Origin: Bactericera cockerelli
Taxonomy: Eukaryota; Arthropoda; Insecta; Hemiptera; Triozidae
DNA length: 64,000 nucleotides
Direction of reading: 5' to 3'
Assembly (NCBI GenBank): GCA_024516035.1
Contig: CM044957.1
Location: 5,643,314-5,707,313 of the forward strand
Positions 20,778-34,114 of this stretch are shown here, piece after piece. Within the stretch, counting starts at the first letter, position 1, and the number at the start of each line of letters is the position of its first letter. The notes beneath the pieces are model-generated. The model saw only the letters and a program-made list of their open reading frames with translations, was not told the DNA's origin and ran no database searches. Made by a program: the position numbers and the translations under genes.

Positions 20778-23419
20778 CATTTAATTCAATAACTTGGCGG
20801 TCATGTATAGGTAAGTATACCAAATATTGCCCAAGGTTAGAAATTTACCAAAGTAAAATACAAGTGTTTACCTACTGATCGATATTGGGACGCAACTCCT
20901 ACACTTAAGTTTGTATCTGTAAATTTGTTGTTAATGTTCTTTTTTGTAAATTGGTCATGTACCTTCATTATTATTAGGTACATTATTCAGGTTATCCCTT
21001 CACTTGTAGGTTAAAGGAATACATATTGTGTTGGAACAGAGCAAGATGTCAAAATAATTCTATGAAACTTTCAGAAATGTTCATATATTTTTTCAATACA
21101 TAAACTTTCAGAAATACAATACAATACTCTGTTTATCCTGCAAGAATGAGACTGAAGAGTTCTTTTACTCTCACAATATAAAACTTTTAACATACATATT
21201 GGGCGTTTCGATTTTGGTCCTTTTTTTCACTGCCTATTGTAAAAGGCCTTGATAGACCGTCCATTGAACCGCCATCTTGACTCTTTGGTGTCGATTTTTT
21301 CAACAAGAATGTAGAGAGTAAATGATTGAGGATTGAGATCCAGAAGAGATAGTGTAGAGTCCCTACCTGTGATATCCACGTTATTTATACACGGGTGTGA
21401 TATGAGAGCCGTGTAGAAAATCAAGATGGAAACGTGAAGGTTGTCAAGAACGGAAGATTGGATACGGTCTGGTCAGAACATGGTCTTTTTTCATTACTGC
21501 ATGTACACTTTTTTAAATTATTGCATGTACTCTCTGTTTCCATGCCTGTGAAGCAAGACAGAGCAATTATGAAAAGGGAAATTGAAGGAAACAACTTTTT
21601 TTTATACTTTTAGAGTGTTTACCCCCACCCGGGTGAGGTTAAGGGGGGTAGGTAGCTTAAGACTTCGCAACGATGGTAAAACCCCCGTCTCGAATAGCTA
21701 TAAAAACCAACAAACAAAAATAACCTGGTTGAAGTAAAGAGACGAACATTGTAGTATACCGGGTGTGAAAACCCCTGTCAATTCTGATTATCTTCAATAA
21801 TTTCTTCTTTACTCGTTGTATGACTACATGACTATACATTGGAAGTTTCAAAGCCAACGAAATTAAAAAAAAAACCGCATGTTCCATTTAAATAAAAGTA
21901 TTGTATATTTAAACCTAGTACCTCAGTAAATAAGCTGAATTGGAATCAATAGTTCTGATGTATACTTTTTGCGTTGATGTATGTATTATTTTTATCCCAA
22001 ATAAAGGTTTCTTTATTTATTTATATATTTAAACCAATAAATGAGTATTTTTTTTGCAAATAGAAAAACAATTTATTTCAATTTCAAGTACACTTCACAT
22101 CTATTGCAGGTTATATATATGATCCATGCCACTGACATGTGGTAAAGTACCAAGAATGCATGCTCTGCATTGCCGCGTTGAATCGCTATGGATATTCTCT
22201 GCAGCAAGAATTCTTTGGCACTTTGAGTGCCAGTGGCACGGATGAGTATTTGTTTAAACTGGTAGACTCTTTAGTCTGCTAGACATATTTGGAATTGTAA
22301 AAAAAGGTACCCGGTTTTTATTACCTTTAATAAGACCTTGTACTAAACCAGCACCGAACCGATCTCCGTGGTCAAGAGTAGAGTAGAAAACATATAGAGA
22401 AGACCAACACAATTCTTGTGCCGTCTCCATAGGATTCATGATTGTCTCGCATTTTCTTGCATTAAAACTAAACACCTAAACTAAACTTAAGACTATCCCT
22501 AAAATTTAGGTGTAAATTAATTACATTAAAAAATAAAAATTACCAGAGCATTAACGAATTGAATTGGAGCGTTATTTCATGACATATTCTGCTATGTATT
22601 CATGATTTAGTTGAATGTGATGAATGTTGTAGATTGTTGAACAGTTTTCTCTGTTGAAAACAATAAAGTATGTCTTGACAAATATAATAAAAAATTGTCA
22701 AATTGTTTAACAACCATCCTGAAATTTGTTTTCTACATTAAAATCAAATACTAGTTAACTAGTTATAATTTTATTATGAACTACTGGCATGATAAGGTAC
22801 AGAGGTGTTTTTAATTTTATATTTGTTGTTAATGCAATGGTAAGCTATGCTTAAGTTAGGATCACAAAATATGTACATTTTATTTCTCAATTTCTCGCCT
22901 GGTTTTTTAAATACAAAAAACTAATTTTATTCTAAATACATTTACCTATTTTAAAGTAAAATTAGGTAATTCAAAACCATTTCCGTTGGAACGGAAAAGG
23001 GTTACTTTCTATTTAAAATTTCTCTTATATCAATAAAAATATCAAACGAAACAGAAAATATATAAATTAATAAAACAATACAAATATTAATGGATTGATA
23101 AATATTTTTTTTTTCCGTCTAAAAATTCTACATACATATTGATAAGTACAAAGGAATATATTAGTCACTTCAAATAAAAACAACGATTTAATGATAAATT
23201 AATGAACAAATACTGTGTCTGAGACACAAAATGGCTTGGTGCTCTTTTTCTTTTAAAAACAAGTACAAAATAATATTGGTTATTCAGAACGAGAGTGATG
23301 GTGTTGTGATGCAACACGCTGCTTAAGTATCCTACCAACATTGTCAACAGTTGCAAGGCAGACCTTCTATATTGACAAGAAACTCTTTACCTATCCCATA
23401 AAATATACAAGACCTGTTT

Positions 23420-24237
23420 AACTGCTGGAGTAAAGGGACTTTTCGGGCGCATTACGATTCGGCCCAAAAATTTTTATGAAAAAGGTTTTCGATTTCAGGT
23501 AAAAAAGGTCACCGAACGATTCGGCCCAGTGCAACATTCTAAGTACCGTACATATTGAGGGATTTTTTATTATTCACCATTAAATTACGGAATTACCTTC
23601 TATGTATATCAGGCTTTGGCCTTCTATGTATTAGGCATGGCCTACTATGTATTTTACCTAATCCTACTATATTCTTGAGGCATGGCCTTCTATGTATTTT
23701 ACCTAACCCTACTACAAACCTAAGGCATAGCCTTCTATGTATTTTACCTAACCCTACTACAAACCTAAGGCATTGCCTTCTATGTATTATCCCTAACCCT
23801 ACTATATTCTTGAGGCATGGCCTTCTATGTATTTTACCTAACCCTACTATATTCTTGAGGCATGGCCTTCTATGTATTTTACCTAACCCTACTATATTCT
23901 TGAGGCATGGCCTTCTATCTAACCCTACTGTCAAACACTCAAATAAACACTGATAACAAAGATGACTGTTACTATAGTTCAAAACAATAACATCGTGAAC
24001 ACCGCCATTGTTCTCAGTTCTTTCAGGGCAACGTTTCCATACTATTTTATAGGGATTTTTTGGTGGAATGAAAGTGGGACTTTTTGTTAGAATGAAAGTG
24101 GGACTTTTTGTGTGGGATCAAAACTTGATAGTGTGTTTTGGGACGAATCATGCTATGGAAAAGGTCTCCTCAGGTAATTTGGGCCGAATCGTGAAGTTCC
24201 CGACTTTTCAGTCTTACCTCGGCAGAACAAACAAGCT
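23420..24237. mobile_element. Foldback element carrying a 45-bp minisatellite
   Basis: Inverted ends: ACGATTCGGCCCAAA at about 23450 and TTTGGGCCGAATCGTGAAG at 24178, with matching outer parts (CTGCTGGAGTAAAG / CTTACCTCGGCAG). The centre (23600-23925) is seven copies of a 45-bp unit (GGCATGGCCTTCTATGTATT). Because 45 is a multiple of three the array is open on both strands, but it is not a gene. Confidence 0.65.
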
Positions 24238-24487
24238 ATATTCTATTATCTTTATTGTTATTATTATTTTATTTAATAATTCGAATTATTTCTTCTGTCC
24301 CGATTACAAAAAGATATCGTTCGACTCAAATGTAAATATGTTTTTTTTGTTTGTTATTTCCTGAATGAAAAGCACGAGTACGCCTCACAATGAGAACTGA
24401 AGGGATGTGTTCTAGCTGCAAATCAGTCAGGTTAATCCTTGCTCCCCGAACTACAAACATTGATGTTTTTTTTCAAATTAAGATGTA

Positions 24488-24605
24488 GGCCGGAATTAAT
24501 AGACGTTTTTGTAATACCTATGTATAGATTTTGCGCATTGTCTCAGATGAGGAAAACTAGTGCTAAGTCATAACTTAGAATCTTGATTTTGTCTCTTAAT
24601 TTCGC
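24488..24605. mobile_element. MITE family GCGAAATTAATAGAC, copy 3
   Basis: CCGGAATTAATAGACGTTTT at one end and TCTTAATTTCGCCCTTAG at the other; internal TGCTAAGTCATAACTTAG. Confidence 0.6.
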
Positions 24606-24754
24606 CCTTAGTCAAAAACCCGTGGATACTAATTATTATTGTATCATCACCACCATAATAATAATCATCATACATCATCATCAAGAACGATAGTAAGCAG
24701 TAAGGTGAAAAAAAAAAACTGTCAACAAATAGTTATTTGTCATACTCGGAAGAT

Positions 24755-24960
24755 CTTATGGACTAGTGATCGAGTTGATTAAGGCGCTAGTCCGGTAATA
24801 TAGGTAGCGTGGGAACCGTTGGTTTTAATCCCAATCAATACATGAGTTTTTCCTTATATGTTTGAGAATTTGTCCGGATAATAATAGCACCAAAAGTACG
24901 GCATCAATAAAGGGACTATTTAGTACTGATCAGTGCGGTATACATAAGTGTCTCTTATTA
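24755..24960 (+). mobile_element. SINE-D-like copy, diverged
   Basis: GTGATCGAGTTGATTAAGGC, GCGCTAGTCCGGTAATATAG and ACCGTTGGTTTTAATCCC follow the SINE-D head; the tail differs. Confidence 0.55.
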
Positions 24961-25239
24961 TCTTAAGGCCGAAATATAAAGCAGCATTAAAATTAAGACA
25001 AGCCAGACTGTCCCTCAAGTCAGTCCGACTAGTTGGTTGAAATTCCGACTTGAGGGAGGGTCTGGGTTATCTTAAATTTGTTTTATAATTAAGCCCTAAG
25101 GGCCACAAACAGGATTAAAAGTTAAGCCTGAGACTCCCTCAAGTCGGAGATGAACCAATCACAGCGCACTATAACCCGAGTTAAGGTAAGGTATGGTGCC
25201 GTGTCCGGGTCTAAAACAGAATTAGATTATCTAAATAAT

Positions 25240-25375
25240 CTAAAAAAATAGATTTTTCATTTTTATTGTACATGTATTGTTTCCATTTTCTTCATTGTTA
25301 AAATAATTATTTGTATTGTACATTTATGTCCATTTATACCTAATAAAGTTTTGAATAATAATAATAATAATAGAT
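25240..25375 (+). mobile_element. LINE-like 3' tail
   Basis: ATTGTACATGTATTG, ATTTGTATTGTACATTTATG, CCTAATAAAGTTTTGAATAA and an AAT run. Confidence 0.45.
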
Positions 25376-25764
25376 CAAGTCTAATTCTGTTTCATAACTC
25401 AGGCTTAAGTGCGCGTTTACATTCAGGTGGAGTGAGCAGGGGAGTGAATGGAGACACCTCACTAGTCTACTTCTCCTGTCCTGTACTCTCTAAGAGAAGC
25501 AACAGTAGAAGTGAGCAGGTGGTCACATACCTTGTCGTGTCCAGTTCCTGCTGACGTGGGCTAAATGTGCACGCAGCACTGTGCACGAATCTTTGAAAAC
25601 TTTCCCGAAAAAATGCCCAGCGAAAAAAATTTCATTAGTTTATCAAGGATTTTTTTTCAAATATATTTTTTTTCTTCAAATATGTCGTAGAATTTCAAGT
25701 AGGTACTGATAATTGTTTTGGGAAACCATCGTCAATCCCATGACCTGCACAAACTAAAAGTTAT

Positions 25765-25880
25765 GTGATATCACAACTACTCAAATCTGTTTTACTAAAT
25801 CTACGCTGAAACCAGGACTTGAACCACCGACCTCCAGGTTACAAGTCCACCGCCTTGTCGATAAAACTATTAAGGTCGTT
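25765..25880 (-). mobile_element. SINE-C copy
   Basis: Reverse: ATCACAACTACTCAAATC, GGACTTGAACCACCGACCTC, CAGGTTACAAGTCCACCGCC. Confidence 0.75.
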
Positions 25881-27830
25881 GACCTGCAGAAACTACTTAC
25901 ATTTTTAAACCCGTAGATACCATCTACACAGTTCTTGCTATATTTATCATACCTATGCAAATGTACTTCAGTGAGCTGATCAATTCAAATCCTGAACTCG
26001 TTTGATTAATAAAAATTATTGGTCCTTCGTGGTTCGCCTAAAATGTCTAAATCATCATCTCTTGTAGACATCTCTCTACTTCGCTCGAAAGGATGATGCA
26101 AAAATCACACCTATGAATATGTCCATGTTAGTTATTTAGTTAACTGAAATAATTATCACGAAATGAAATCATAAAGCACCTAGAAGAGAGAAAGAGAGAG
26201 AAAGAGGAAAAAAGAAAAAGAGAAGAACAAAAATAAATGAATTGATGGGAAATATATATTTAAGAATAAAGAGATACAAAATCATAAATGAAAAGAACTT
26301 AAAATATAAGAGACACGAGATCTATTTCATGATAGACGCATCTCAATAGATTCCTAATCAAATGTTCACTTGTAAAGAAATTGGATCTGAGTATCAAATC
26401 AGGTAGAAGTTTAGGACAATACTGGAAAGTTGTTTGGCTTGATAGAAAAATTCCATTTGAAATCCCAATGAAGAAATTACCAGGATTGACAAACACAAAA
26501 TATTTTAGCCTAAGTATGTAATAATAATTTGAAAAGTTTGAATTTTCTTTTGAGAAAATGAAAAGTAAATAACTAAGTAATGCTAAGAACTAAGAGTAAA
26601 ACTAATAAAATATATATCATAGATATAAGATAAGACTAAAAAATAGATATAAAGTTAGAGATTAGTAAATAATCAGAGGGAGTAATGCCTCAAAAAGAAG
26701 AATATTTATGTGAAGTGATATGACTCTTTGTAATTTTATATTCTTTTTTCAAGATGTACCAAATTTAAGTACCTAATACCTACCTACCTTAAAGAAAGTC
26801 CCGCTGATGATATAATCAGAGGATGTCCTAAAACAATATATCTGAATGTGCTTTCCACAGTAATATTTAGTGATGAAATTGATACGGACCTTCTCTGTGT
26901 AGTTATAACTACACAGTGGAGAAAAATGAAACGACGGTCTTGTGTTTATTTTATAATGAAAATGGATTATCTTTTTTTTTTAACTTAAAGTTGAATCTGA
27001 TATGATTTCATCAGTTTAAAACCAATGACCAACTAACTACTTTTAAAAAATATCAGAACAAATATAATATGGCAAAATATGTTTTTCTAGAATGAAATTT
27101 AAATAGTTGTAGAATAATATTTTCTTAAGAAAGTTATTTTCAAGTACATAATTTTATTAAAAATCGATAGGGTAATTTGATTGATATTTTCAATAGGCAA
27201 AGGAAAGGTCCCCGAGAGAGAAAGAAAATTCAAAGTTTCAGTAAGTGTAGTAAGAAGAAACGAAAAACTATAAATAGAGATGTAGAGTAGAGAAAAGCTA
27301 AGAGTAATTCTATGTTGAATATGAGTAAGAAAAAGATTATAGAATAGATAGTAAAGATAAACTACAAAGATAACTTAAGAGTAGAGAATAGATGATTAAT
27401 AGATAAGAATAGAAAATAAACATAAAATAAGTGTAAAGACCACAGTGTGAAGAGAGAAAGAGAGAGAAGAGAAAGATAAGAAATACGAGAGAGATAGATA
27501 ACCTGTGTGATAACATTAACAAAACATCGCTTAATAGTGTAAAACTCGATATGACTTTAAAACGAATGAATGTCATGTTTTTGTTTCTATAAAAAATTAC
27601 ATTAGACTTTTGTTAATTAATTGTAGCATTAAGTTTTTTTGGATTAGTTACTTCCTAAAGTTCTAGCCAAGACATGGCAAAGTTGTAACGGTTGTGACAT
27701 TAGTAATGTTTAAGCCAGTACATGAGTGAGAGTGAGAAATTAGAAATAAACGAAGTATGACAAAAAAGAAATGTAAAAATTGCGATATGTTTTTCCTTCT
27801 AAAACAAAATAAAAAGTAATTGTATTTTTT
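25880..27830. other. Intergenic AT-rich DNA with purine tracts
   Basis: GAGAGAAAGAGAG tracts at 26185-26235 and 27215-27500. No exon or clear mobile element was found. Confidence 0.45.
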
Positions 27831-27832
27831 GG

Positions 27833-30179
27833 TTTATTTTGTACCATTCATACTCGTCACATCACAACCACGCATAGTTCAGCCACCTGATTGTTGTGCT
27901 ACCATTATGAAACGGTGTCAAGTTTTCCACGAGGCAACGGAACTTTCAGCCTCCTGGGTCACACTCATGCTACAAGGTTCAATGCAGAAATTCAGACAGA
28001 TCAATTTTCACTTCAGGATCCTAAAGTAAACATCTTCCATTTGACCACTTGGTTCTAAATTTCAATTCCATGTCACTTGTCAGTCACCTGAAATCGAGTT
28101 TCAGGATTCGTACCTTGTAGCATGGGACTGACACAGGACGACACTTCATGGACAAGCCTCACTCTATAAGAACCTAAGTAGATAATTTCAAAACACTTTT
28201 CAACAGTACGTATAATATTTTTCACAAACTAATAACACATTGAATCTAATTAATAAAAGTTAAACGCTAGGAAATGTTCCGGTGAGAACAAAAAGTGCAT
28301 TTTCCTTTGAAATGATTTACTTGCAATGACGAACGATTCCAATTTTTTAAATACAAAAAAAATCGCGATTTTCTTTTCAATTCCAAGTAGTGACTTCAAC
28401 TGAAAACCCCGGCTTGTTTTGTTCCCACGGCAAGAACAACAATATAAACCCGGAACATTAAGCAGAATAAAAGACACGCTGTTGAGAGATTTTTCTACAA
28501 AACGCGATTAACATAGTTGAGAGAGATGAGGGGAAGAAAAAGAGCATCGCTCTAGAGGGAGATAAGAGGAAAGTGAAAATATAAGCTACACAAATTCAAT
28601 TCTATTGTAATAAATATAGATCTTTTTTAAAATTATGTATAAAATAAAAGAATAAATCAATTAAAAAAATAAAGAATTGGTTGGAATGATTGTTCAATTT
28701 TTTAAATGATTATAGATTGTCATACGCGACGAAGAGAAAACCGTAGGAGACAGGGTTCAAGTGAAAAGTTGAGAATAAATGCATAATGATCATTCGCCCA
28801 GGTTTTCTTCATATTAGCTTCATGCTTTCATTGTTTCCGCCAAGTTGAACAGTCGCTAATGGAAGCATTTCGTCGAGAACTTAACTGGTCATTAGCCATT
28901 TCATTTTGTATACATTTGTCCATTAAGTTCTTGATTAAATTCCTCCATTAGCGACTCGGTAACTCGGATTCAAAACCCCTGCATGGGTCGCAACTATTTC
29001 TGTCTAGAAGTATTAAAACTATAACAGATAACTAAAGTAAATGCATATAAGGAACATATCATAAGGTTTCTAATACTTTCTTTACGAAATAAACTTGCTT
29101 TTCCGGAGCTGTTCACAAGACTGCAACATCTCGCAACGCTGCTTTCTCTTTCTCATCCCAACACTAGGACATGAGGTTCAAAAAGAAAGCTTATTCATAT
29201 GAAATACAATTTAAAAATGAACAAAAATCCTATAACAAGTAATCAAGAAGATACATTAGCAAAACCATCACTATCGAATCAACTGTTAGCACGGAAATTA
29301 CTTCTGAATGGGTTGAAAAAAAAATATGTACATCGCGTGGCAAAGCTGTCCCTTGAAAAGTTCACAACCAGAGTTGCAGGATTGGTTTCAAACGGATATA
29401 GCTCAGTCGATAGAATAGTTTGCTAAGAATCTTCTTTACATAGTCCTAATGAGATATAATACTGATAAGATATTAATTCTATGTTCACCAAAGTGAGTTT
29501 CCAGCTTAGGAACAAGATTGCTGTTATCAAAACTAGACTCTTCTAGTCTTGCTGAGATTATTAGTCTCCCTGTACAGTGTACACAGTGGTCTCTTTCTTT
29601 ATGTTTCAACAATGTCTTTTGTTTTCTGTATGAAAATATCAATTTCAACAGGTTTTTTTCTTTTTCAAAGCGTTACTCATAGGTTTGTTTTTCCTTGAAT
29701 ATCATTATATCGACATTAAAAATCTTATCAAATGTGAAATTATAATCTCTCTCGATACACCAATAACGTTATTTCTAACCATCGAGATCAACATTTCTCA
29801 CAACAACAAAAACGTTTGCCACTGACAGACCAATGAAAAAACCCGTGAGGTTTGACATTTTCACACAGAAAGAAGACGAAGCAGAACATCGGCTTCTCCT
29901 TGCACACTCTTCACACTAAGGTTTTTACACTTGAGATTCGATCGGGCTTTGTTTTCCGAAAATTAAATTCTAACTATAAATATGCAGCAACAATGTGCTC
30001 ACTGCTCAGACCAAGGAGAACACTCGTTGCTTCCCCGATCCTATTTTTAAAAAAAATATCGGATTCTGTGTTTCTTCTTCCAAGCATACGAATGTTCTGG
30101 TTTGAGATGACCACACACATAAACAACACACGTTTGACATCAACTGGCAGGGCACGGATCGGGATCCTCAGGCCGGGGA
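27833..30179 (-). other. Possible PTBP 3' UTR
   Basis: Sequence downstream of the stop has no further coding signal. The first canonical AATAAA I could spot on the minus strand lies at about 27838-27833, which would give a 2.3-kb 3' UTR; nearer non-canonical sites are possible. A SINE/MITE-like foldback (28851-28953) lies inside it. The short plus-strand open frames at 29199 and 29852 have no recognisable product. Confidence 0.3.
28851..28953. mobile_element. Short foldback element
   Basis: GTCGCTAATGGAAGCATTT at the left and AAATTCCTCCATTAGCGAC at the right, with GAACTTAACTGGTCATTAGC internally. A diverged relative lies at about 19105-19235 (AACTTAATTGGTCATTAGCC). Confidence 0.6.
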
Positions 30180-30266
30180 TTAGTTGTCCCTGATGTCTTG
30201 GATGTTGGATTTGGAGAAGGAGACTCGCAGGTGACTCTGCTCACTCAGCTGATGGTTGTGCATTTG
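30180..30266 (-). CDS. heph/PTBP1 homologue: PTBP terminal coding exon
   Basis: 87 nt including TAA (30182-30180). It encodes [20 protein letters not shown] followed by NIQDIRDN. Vertebrate PTBP1 ends at SKSTI, so this protein has about seven extra C-terminal residues. The acceptor GTTCCAG lies about 38 nt from a MITE. Confidence 0.94.
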   Translation of the reverse strand, partial: QMHNHQLSEQSHLRVSFSKSNIQDIRDN

Positions 30267-33200
30267 CTGGAACAAGACACAAGATACAGTTCAAGTTTTA
30301 ACAGCATTATGCAGTCGATCCTGGATATAAGAGAACTATTCTAAGGTCAAATTTACGTCTCTGAAGGAAAATAACCACTTTTCAAGAGAAATCTGAATAT
30401 GAGAGAACGATTCTCAGGTCAAATTTACCACTCTGTAAGGGAAAATAACCTCTTTTTAAGAGAAATCTGAATATGAGAGAACGATTCTCAGGTCAAATTT
30501 ACCTCTCTATAAGGGAAAATAACCTCTTTTTAAGAGAAATCAGAATATGAGAGGAAAAAAAATCCGGTCCCTTGAGTTCTCTTATATCCAGATTCGAATG
30601 TACTTTATAACCTTTCTTAATTATTCAAACTATTAAATCTGGTAATGCCACCACTGGTTGTAACTCATGCTACTGACTACTCATTTTTTTTTTTTTAATT
30701 TGTGTATATCTGAAATGTGTCGAATGTTACAGAGACGTTTCCGACCTCAGTAGATTGATGGATAAAGCAGTGGACTTGTAACCTGGAGGTCGGTGGTTCA
30801 AGTCCTAAGTTAAGCAAATATGTAGTACAGCGATTTTAAGTAGTTGTGACATCACAAAATTGATCAATACAAATATGATAACTTAAAAAACTTACTAAGT
30901 CGTTAAAAAAGAAAAAAAAAAAAAACATCACTTCAGCCAATACTTACGATCAATGCGGAGATAGCTTCTTCTACTGAGTCTAGCTGGAGCAGCGCCATTT
31001 TCCTGTCCTTCCTGAAATGGTCCACCAGAACGAGTTAATAAATATGGAAACCAATCATTTTTATTGAAACAATAATTCTAGAAAATAAACTTGACTTCAC
31101 AAATAACTTGATCAAAATAAAATACATAAGAACATAAACAGATTTGATGGTCTCAGTACTATTAAAAATTGATTGATCGAATAAGCTTTTTTTAAATTTA
31201 TTTAATAACAGGATAACATATACAAAAGGTATTTTTCCTAAGCTAAAGCTTCTAAGAACCATATTCGATCAATTAAGCCTAAGCTAAGCTAAGTGCTAAC
31301 CTCGCTGAACTTGCTTAACATAGCAGAATAATATAATCAAAATAGCCCTTTGAGATGTTCCGCATTTCAAGAAAAGATGTATTTTTTGTGCATTTTGTTT
31401 GTTCGTGTTGGTTTGTCGTTCCCAAAAACATGCTGTGAGGATTAAAGTTATCACTTTGACAAGAATTGAGCATGTGCGAGCGCATAAAAAAAATTGCACA
31501 TAAAAAAAACGCGTCTCGATCATTTTTCGCCTTGCTTAAATTGCTAAATTGTGTTCACTTACGGGAAGAATTTGAAGCCTTTGACGGTGAAGCTTTTTTC
31601 GGTGAACGCTCGTTTGAGTTCTTCTTCACTGACGCTAGCCCTGGAAACAGAAGAATCTGATGTTAAAATCCACACAATTTCAATTGTTATTTTAAAAAAT
31701 CAATCAAACTTTATTTAAAATAATCGTGGTTAACGCGCTGGTCTGGTAATCCAGGTAGCGTAGGGATCCGTTGGTTCGAATCCAACGCAGTCATAAATTT
31801 TTCCTAATTAATTTGAGTTTATGATCACATAATAATTATAAGACTCTCAGGCTTAGGTGGTGGAAATGCTCTGAGCATTAACCTCGCCTGGTGGTTACCT
31901 TCTACTAAAGAGTGTTATAGTTATTATTTTTATAACTGGGAGAAGGTGTTAACTGACAGAGAATGCCCAAGGCATTAACTTCGCCCCGGATTACAAAACA
32001 ATTGTAATGAAAAAATAATAATGTTCTTTATTTTTTGTACATATTTCTAAGTTTTTTTTTTAAAAATATTGTTATTATATTGTTGTTGTTGATTGTTTTG
32101 TAAAAAAATAAAGTGTAAATAAATAAAATAAGGTCAGGCCACACTCACGGAATGTTGGAGAGATGCAGGGTGGGTGAGGGCGGGTAGATGTTCTGGAAAT
32201 TCTTGGAGCCGGGTTTCTTGAAGCGGTGGAGCGGGGAGCCGGTGTAGTCCTTTGTGAGTCCCGCGTCGGGTTGTCCTTCCTTGGGCAGCTGCACGGTTTG
32301 GTGCTTGCTCATCATCACTCTCATCTGCTTGCCGAGGACTCGGAGCTTGTCCATGTGCATCATGGCTGTGGAGACAACACAGGAATTATTAGGTTAAGTT
32401 TTTCCACTTTTTTTCATTAGGGAAAGATACGAATATTTATATTCATACTATATTATAAAATAAATATTTCGTTGAATGCATCAACGCGGGGCATGGTTCC
32501 TTCCACACATGCAGCATTGCCCCCCATTTTCCACACATTTTCCTCGTTAATTTGACCACGTAATAATAAGACTCTGAGGGTTGGGTGGTAGAAAATGCTT
32601 TGAGCATTAACCTTGCCTGGTGGTTACCTTCCACTAAAGAGTATTATTATTATAAAGTATAAATTATTAAATTCTTTTTTCTTCGACATTTTTGTGGAAA
32701 GCACATCCTTACTAAGGGCCGAATTATAAAATAGAATTAAAGTTAAGATAAGCCAGACTGTCCCTCAAGTCGGGCTATAGTGAGCTATGATTGGTCTGGC
32801 TTATCTGTTAATCCTGTTGTATATTTCGTCCCTAAGAGCATTACCAGCTTCTTTACTAAGAGCCTCCTTTAAATTATTTTCTTATACTCTGGATATGCTG
32901 CCACTGGTCGGCTTGTAAAAGTACTTTACTGTATATCTACACTGCTGAGGATCAAACCCATGTCACCGAGCGTGCAAGCCTGCGCCATAATTCAACTAAT
33001 TAGTTCTTTTTTGTGAGGAGATTATAATGCGATATTTTCTCTTTAACGTCGGAAAATAGGACGGAAGTTTTACCGTTCATTCAGTGAGAATCGTACCAGC
33101 TACCCACAATAACCTCACCCAGCCTGGGTAGGGAGGGCCGGAAATATCAGCCTCTCGATTACGGAAAGGACAGATTTTTTCCGTGTGAAAAATCTGCTCC

Positions 33201-34050
33201 GACCGGGAATCGAACTCAGGATCTCTGGCCCACAGGCAGAAGTCACAACCGTTACGCCACGAATCTTACCCAAGTGTGCTTGATGAGACTCGGCCATCTG
33301 GATGAGAGCACTGTCCTTCTTGTTGTACAGAATTTTTACACGTAGAACATCGCCGTACACTCCTGCAAGTAACAAGTGAAACGTACAATTCATTAGTCAC
33401 TCCTTTATAATAATAATATATATATTTATAAAAAAGTTATATAATCATCGTGTATCTACAACAGTACTTCATGGAGATGTAATAGGAATTGAAATGTATG
33501 TGAAAACAAATTAAGATACTTATTATTATTATCTAATATTAAGTACTCCTGAAAAGTACAGAAAGTACCTAATAGGAGATAGACCATGATAACACTGTGT
33601 ATTAAAAAAAGAATTATTATAATTATGTTATTAAATATTACTGTTAATAAAAAATTTAATGGAAAAGACATTTATTTACAAAGAAATACTGGAATAGACA
33701 CAAGTTTGAAATCAAGACGTAACCATAAACGGGGGAAGATATTGCCTGAAATTATCAAGTCCCGGAGAAGATGTTAGTTATCGAATATTTGAATAGGAAG
33801 ATGGAATGAGAGAGAGTGAGAAAGAGATAGATAGATAGAGAGAAAGGGAGAGAAAGAGAGTATTCCAGAAATAATAGGTGTCCACCAAGTATTTTGTTTC
33901 AATTCTGGATATAAAAAAATGAAATATGAAATGCAAAGTAAATTGACTCGCAGTTTCACAGTGGCCTGTATTGTTCCTCTGACCTTTATACAACCCTACT
34001 TTGAACAAAGAGAGAGTGAGTGAGAGAGTGAGTGAGTGAGTGAGTGAGTG

Positions 34051-34114
<64 letters not shown>

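Larger units (their letters stand above)
19240..23415. other. Intergenic AT-rich DNA
   Basis: Apart from the hairpin at 19815 and the inverted repeat at 20497 no gene or strong repeat was seen. An unassigned fragment with a CCACCCGGGTGAGGTTAAG-like stretch (21627-21660) may be SINE body. Short open frames have no recognisable product. Confidence 0.45.

Noticed and set aside
23555..23982. 15-residue repeat proteins on both strands
   Set aside because: A 45-bp minisatellite inside a foldback element; open on both strands at once, which argues against coding.
29199..30193. Plus-strand frames at 29199 and 29852
   Set aside because: They lie antisense to the PTBP 3' end and UTR, with no recognisable domain.
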